Of a DNA stretch of 64,000 bases, positions 63,830-64,000 are shown one piece after another. The position numbers and the translations under genes are program-made. Every line of letters starts with the position of its first letter. Position 1 is the stretch's first letter. A model generated the notes under the pieces. The model saw only the letters and a list, made by a program, of their open reading frames with translations, did no database searches and was not told the origin of the DNA. Source of the stretch: an uncultured Clostridium sp. (GTDB lineage Bacteria > Bacillota > Clostridia > Clostridiales > Clostridiaceae); assembly GCA_900540255.1 (NCBI GenBank), contig UQFE01000003.1:76085-140084 (forward strand). Reading direction: 5' to 3'.

Positions 63830-63861
63830 CTAAACTTCCTCCCCAATAATTAATACAATAC

Positions 63862-64000
63862 AGTGAACTACTCTCCACTTATGGAAGTGGGAGCTTCTTG
63901 GTCAATATTCCTAGTAGAACGAGTTTACCCAAGCTTACAAGGTCATTCCAACCTCATTATTACTAATAGCCTATGCTATCAATTTTTCTAAGTTTTTACT
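63862..64000 (-). mobile_element. IS200/IS605-family element end with omega-RNA hairpin (partial)
   Basis: A minus-strand reading gives AAGCTCCCACTT...AAGTGGAGAGTAGTTCAC, the typical right end of TnpB-bearing IS605/IS200-type elements in clostridia, with a stem at 63871-63893. The upstream text (GCTTGGGTAAACTCG...GAATATTGACC) resembles the omega-RNA scaffold. tnpB would lie on the minus strand beyond 64000. The boundary near 63862-63866 is approximate. Confidence 0.75.

Noticed and set aside
1..64000. CRISPR array
   Set aside because: No regular repeat-spacer pattern; the phased TTTGTA and TTTGAATTATTC repeats are too few and short.
1..64000. tRNA or rRNA genes
   Set aside because: No cloverleaf or rRNA-like stretch recognised by eye; an automated scan could still find one.

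Overview
The window is low-G+C Firmicute DNA from a Clostridium sensu stricto-like anaerobe. The signs are the very AT-rich sequence, AGGAGG ribosome binding sites, a spore-coat gene, an anaerobic NTP reductase activase, clostridial ferredoxin and FNT genes, and clostridial small protein families (DUF3867, CD3324-like). The species cannot be fixed from what I see.

Layout. (1) 1-~14,435: the right part of a prophage; its left end is outside the window. Leftward genes encode an HK97-type portal, large and small terminase, an HNH nuclease, a late regulator, ParB, an HExxH protein, ParA, a VRR-NUC nuclease, an HUH-type Rep and small regulators. Rightward genes encode a CI-like repressor, a tandem-HTH protein and a large serine recombinase. 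The recombinase ends at the right prophage boundary, immediately before a truncated cotJC spore-coat gene. The prophage also carries a 44-residue Spo0E-like protein that is easy to miss. (2) 14.4-25.8 kb: cotJC remnant, P-type ATPase, Cof-type HAD phosphatase and DeoR regulator, a DMT transporter pair, zinc-ribbon proteins, VanY-like peptidase, patatin-like hydrolase and Na/Pi cotransporter. (3) 26-32.5 kb: maltodextrin-type ABC uptake operon (malE, membrane protein, malF, malG, msmK) with cre-like sites upstream. (4) 32.6-38 kb: decayed accessory region with an intact glycosyltransferase, two glycosyltransferase remnants, a multicopper-oxidase fragment and small membrane proteins. (5) 38-50.8 kb: ABC-F ATPase with a structured leader, DUF3867 protein, sucrose operon (scrR-scrA-scrB), orphan PotD-like lipoprotein, RidA, IlvE, BFD-like protein, ferredoxin, FNT channel and FusB-like protein. 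(6) 50.9-62.3 kb: iron-complex type ABC importer, then a tetrapyrrole operon read leftward: hemA, precorrin-2 dehydrogenase, hemC, cobA-hemD fusion, hemB, hemL, cbiK-like chelatase. (7) 62.5-64 kb: lipoprotein, nrdG and the end of an IS200/IS605-family element with an omega-RNA-like hairpin.

How parts fit. The tetrapyrrole operon makes uroporphyrinogen III and precorrin-2/sirohydrochlorin; no hemE is present, so the likely product is siroheme or a corrinoid. The most striking unit is the prophage. It splits a late sporulation gene, carries its own serine recombinase at the junction, encodes a putative brake on Spo0A phosphorylation, and carries replication and partition genes. This looks like a candidate sporulation-linked, possibly excisable and plasmid-capable element.
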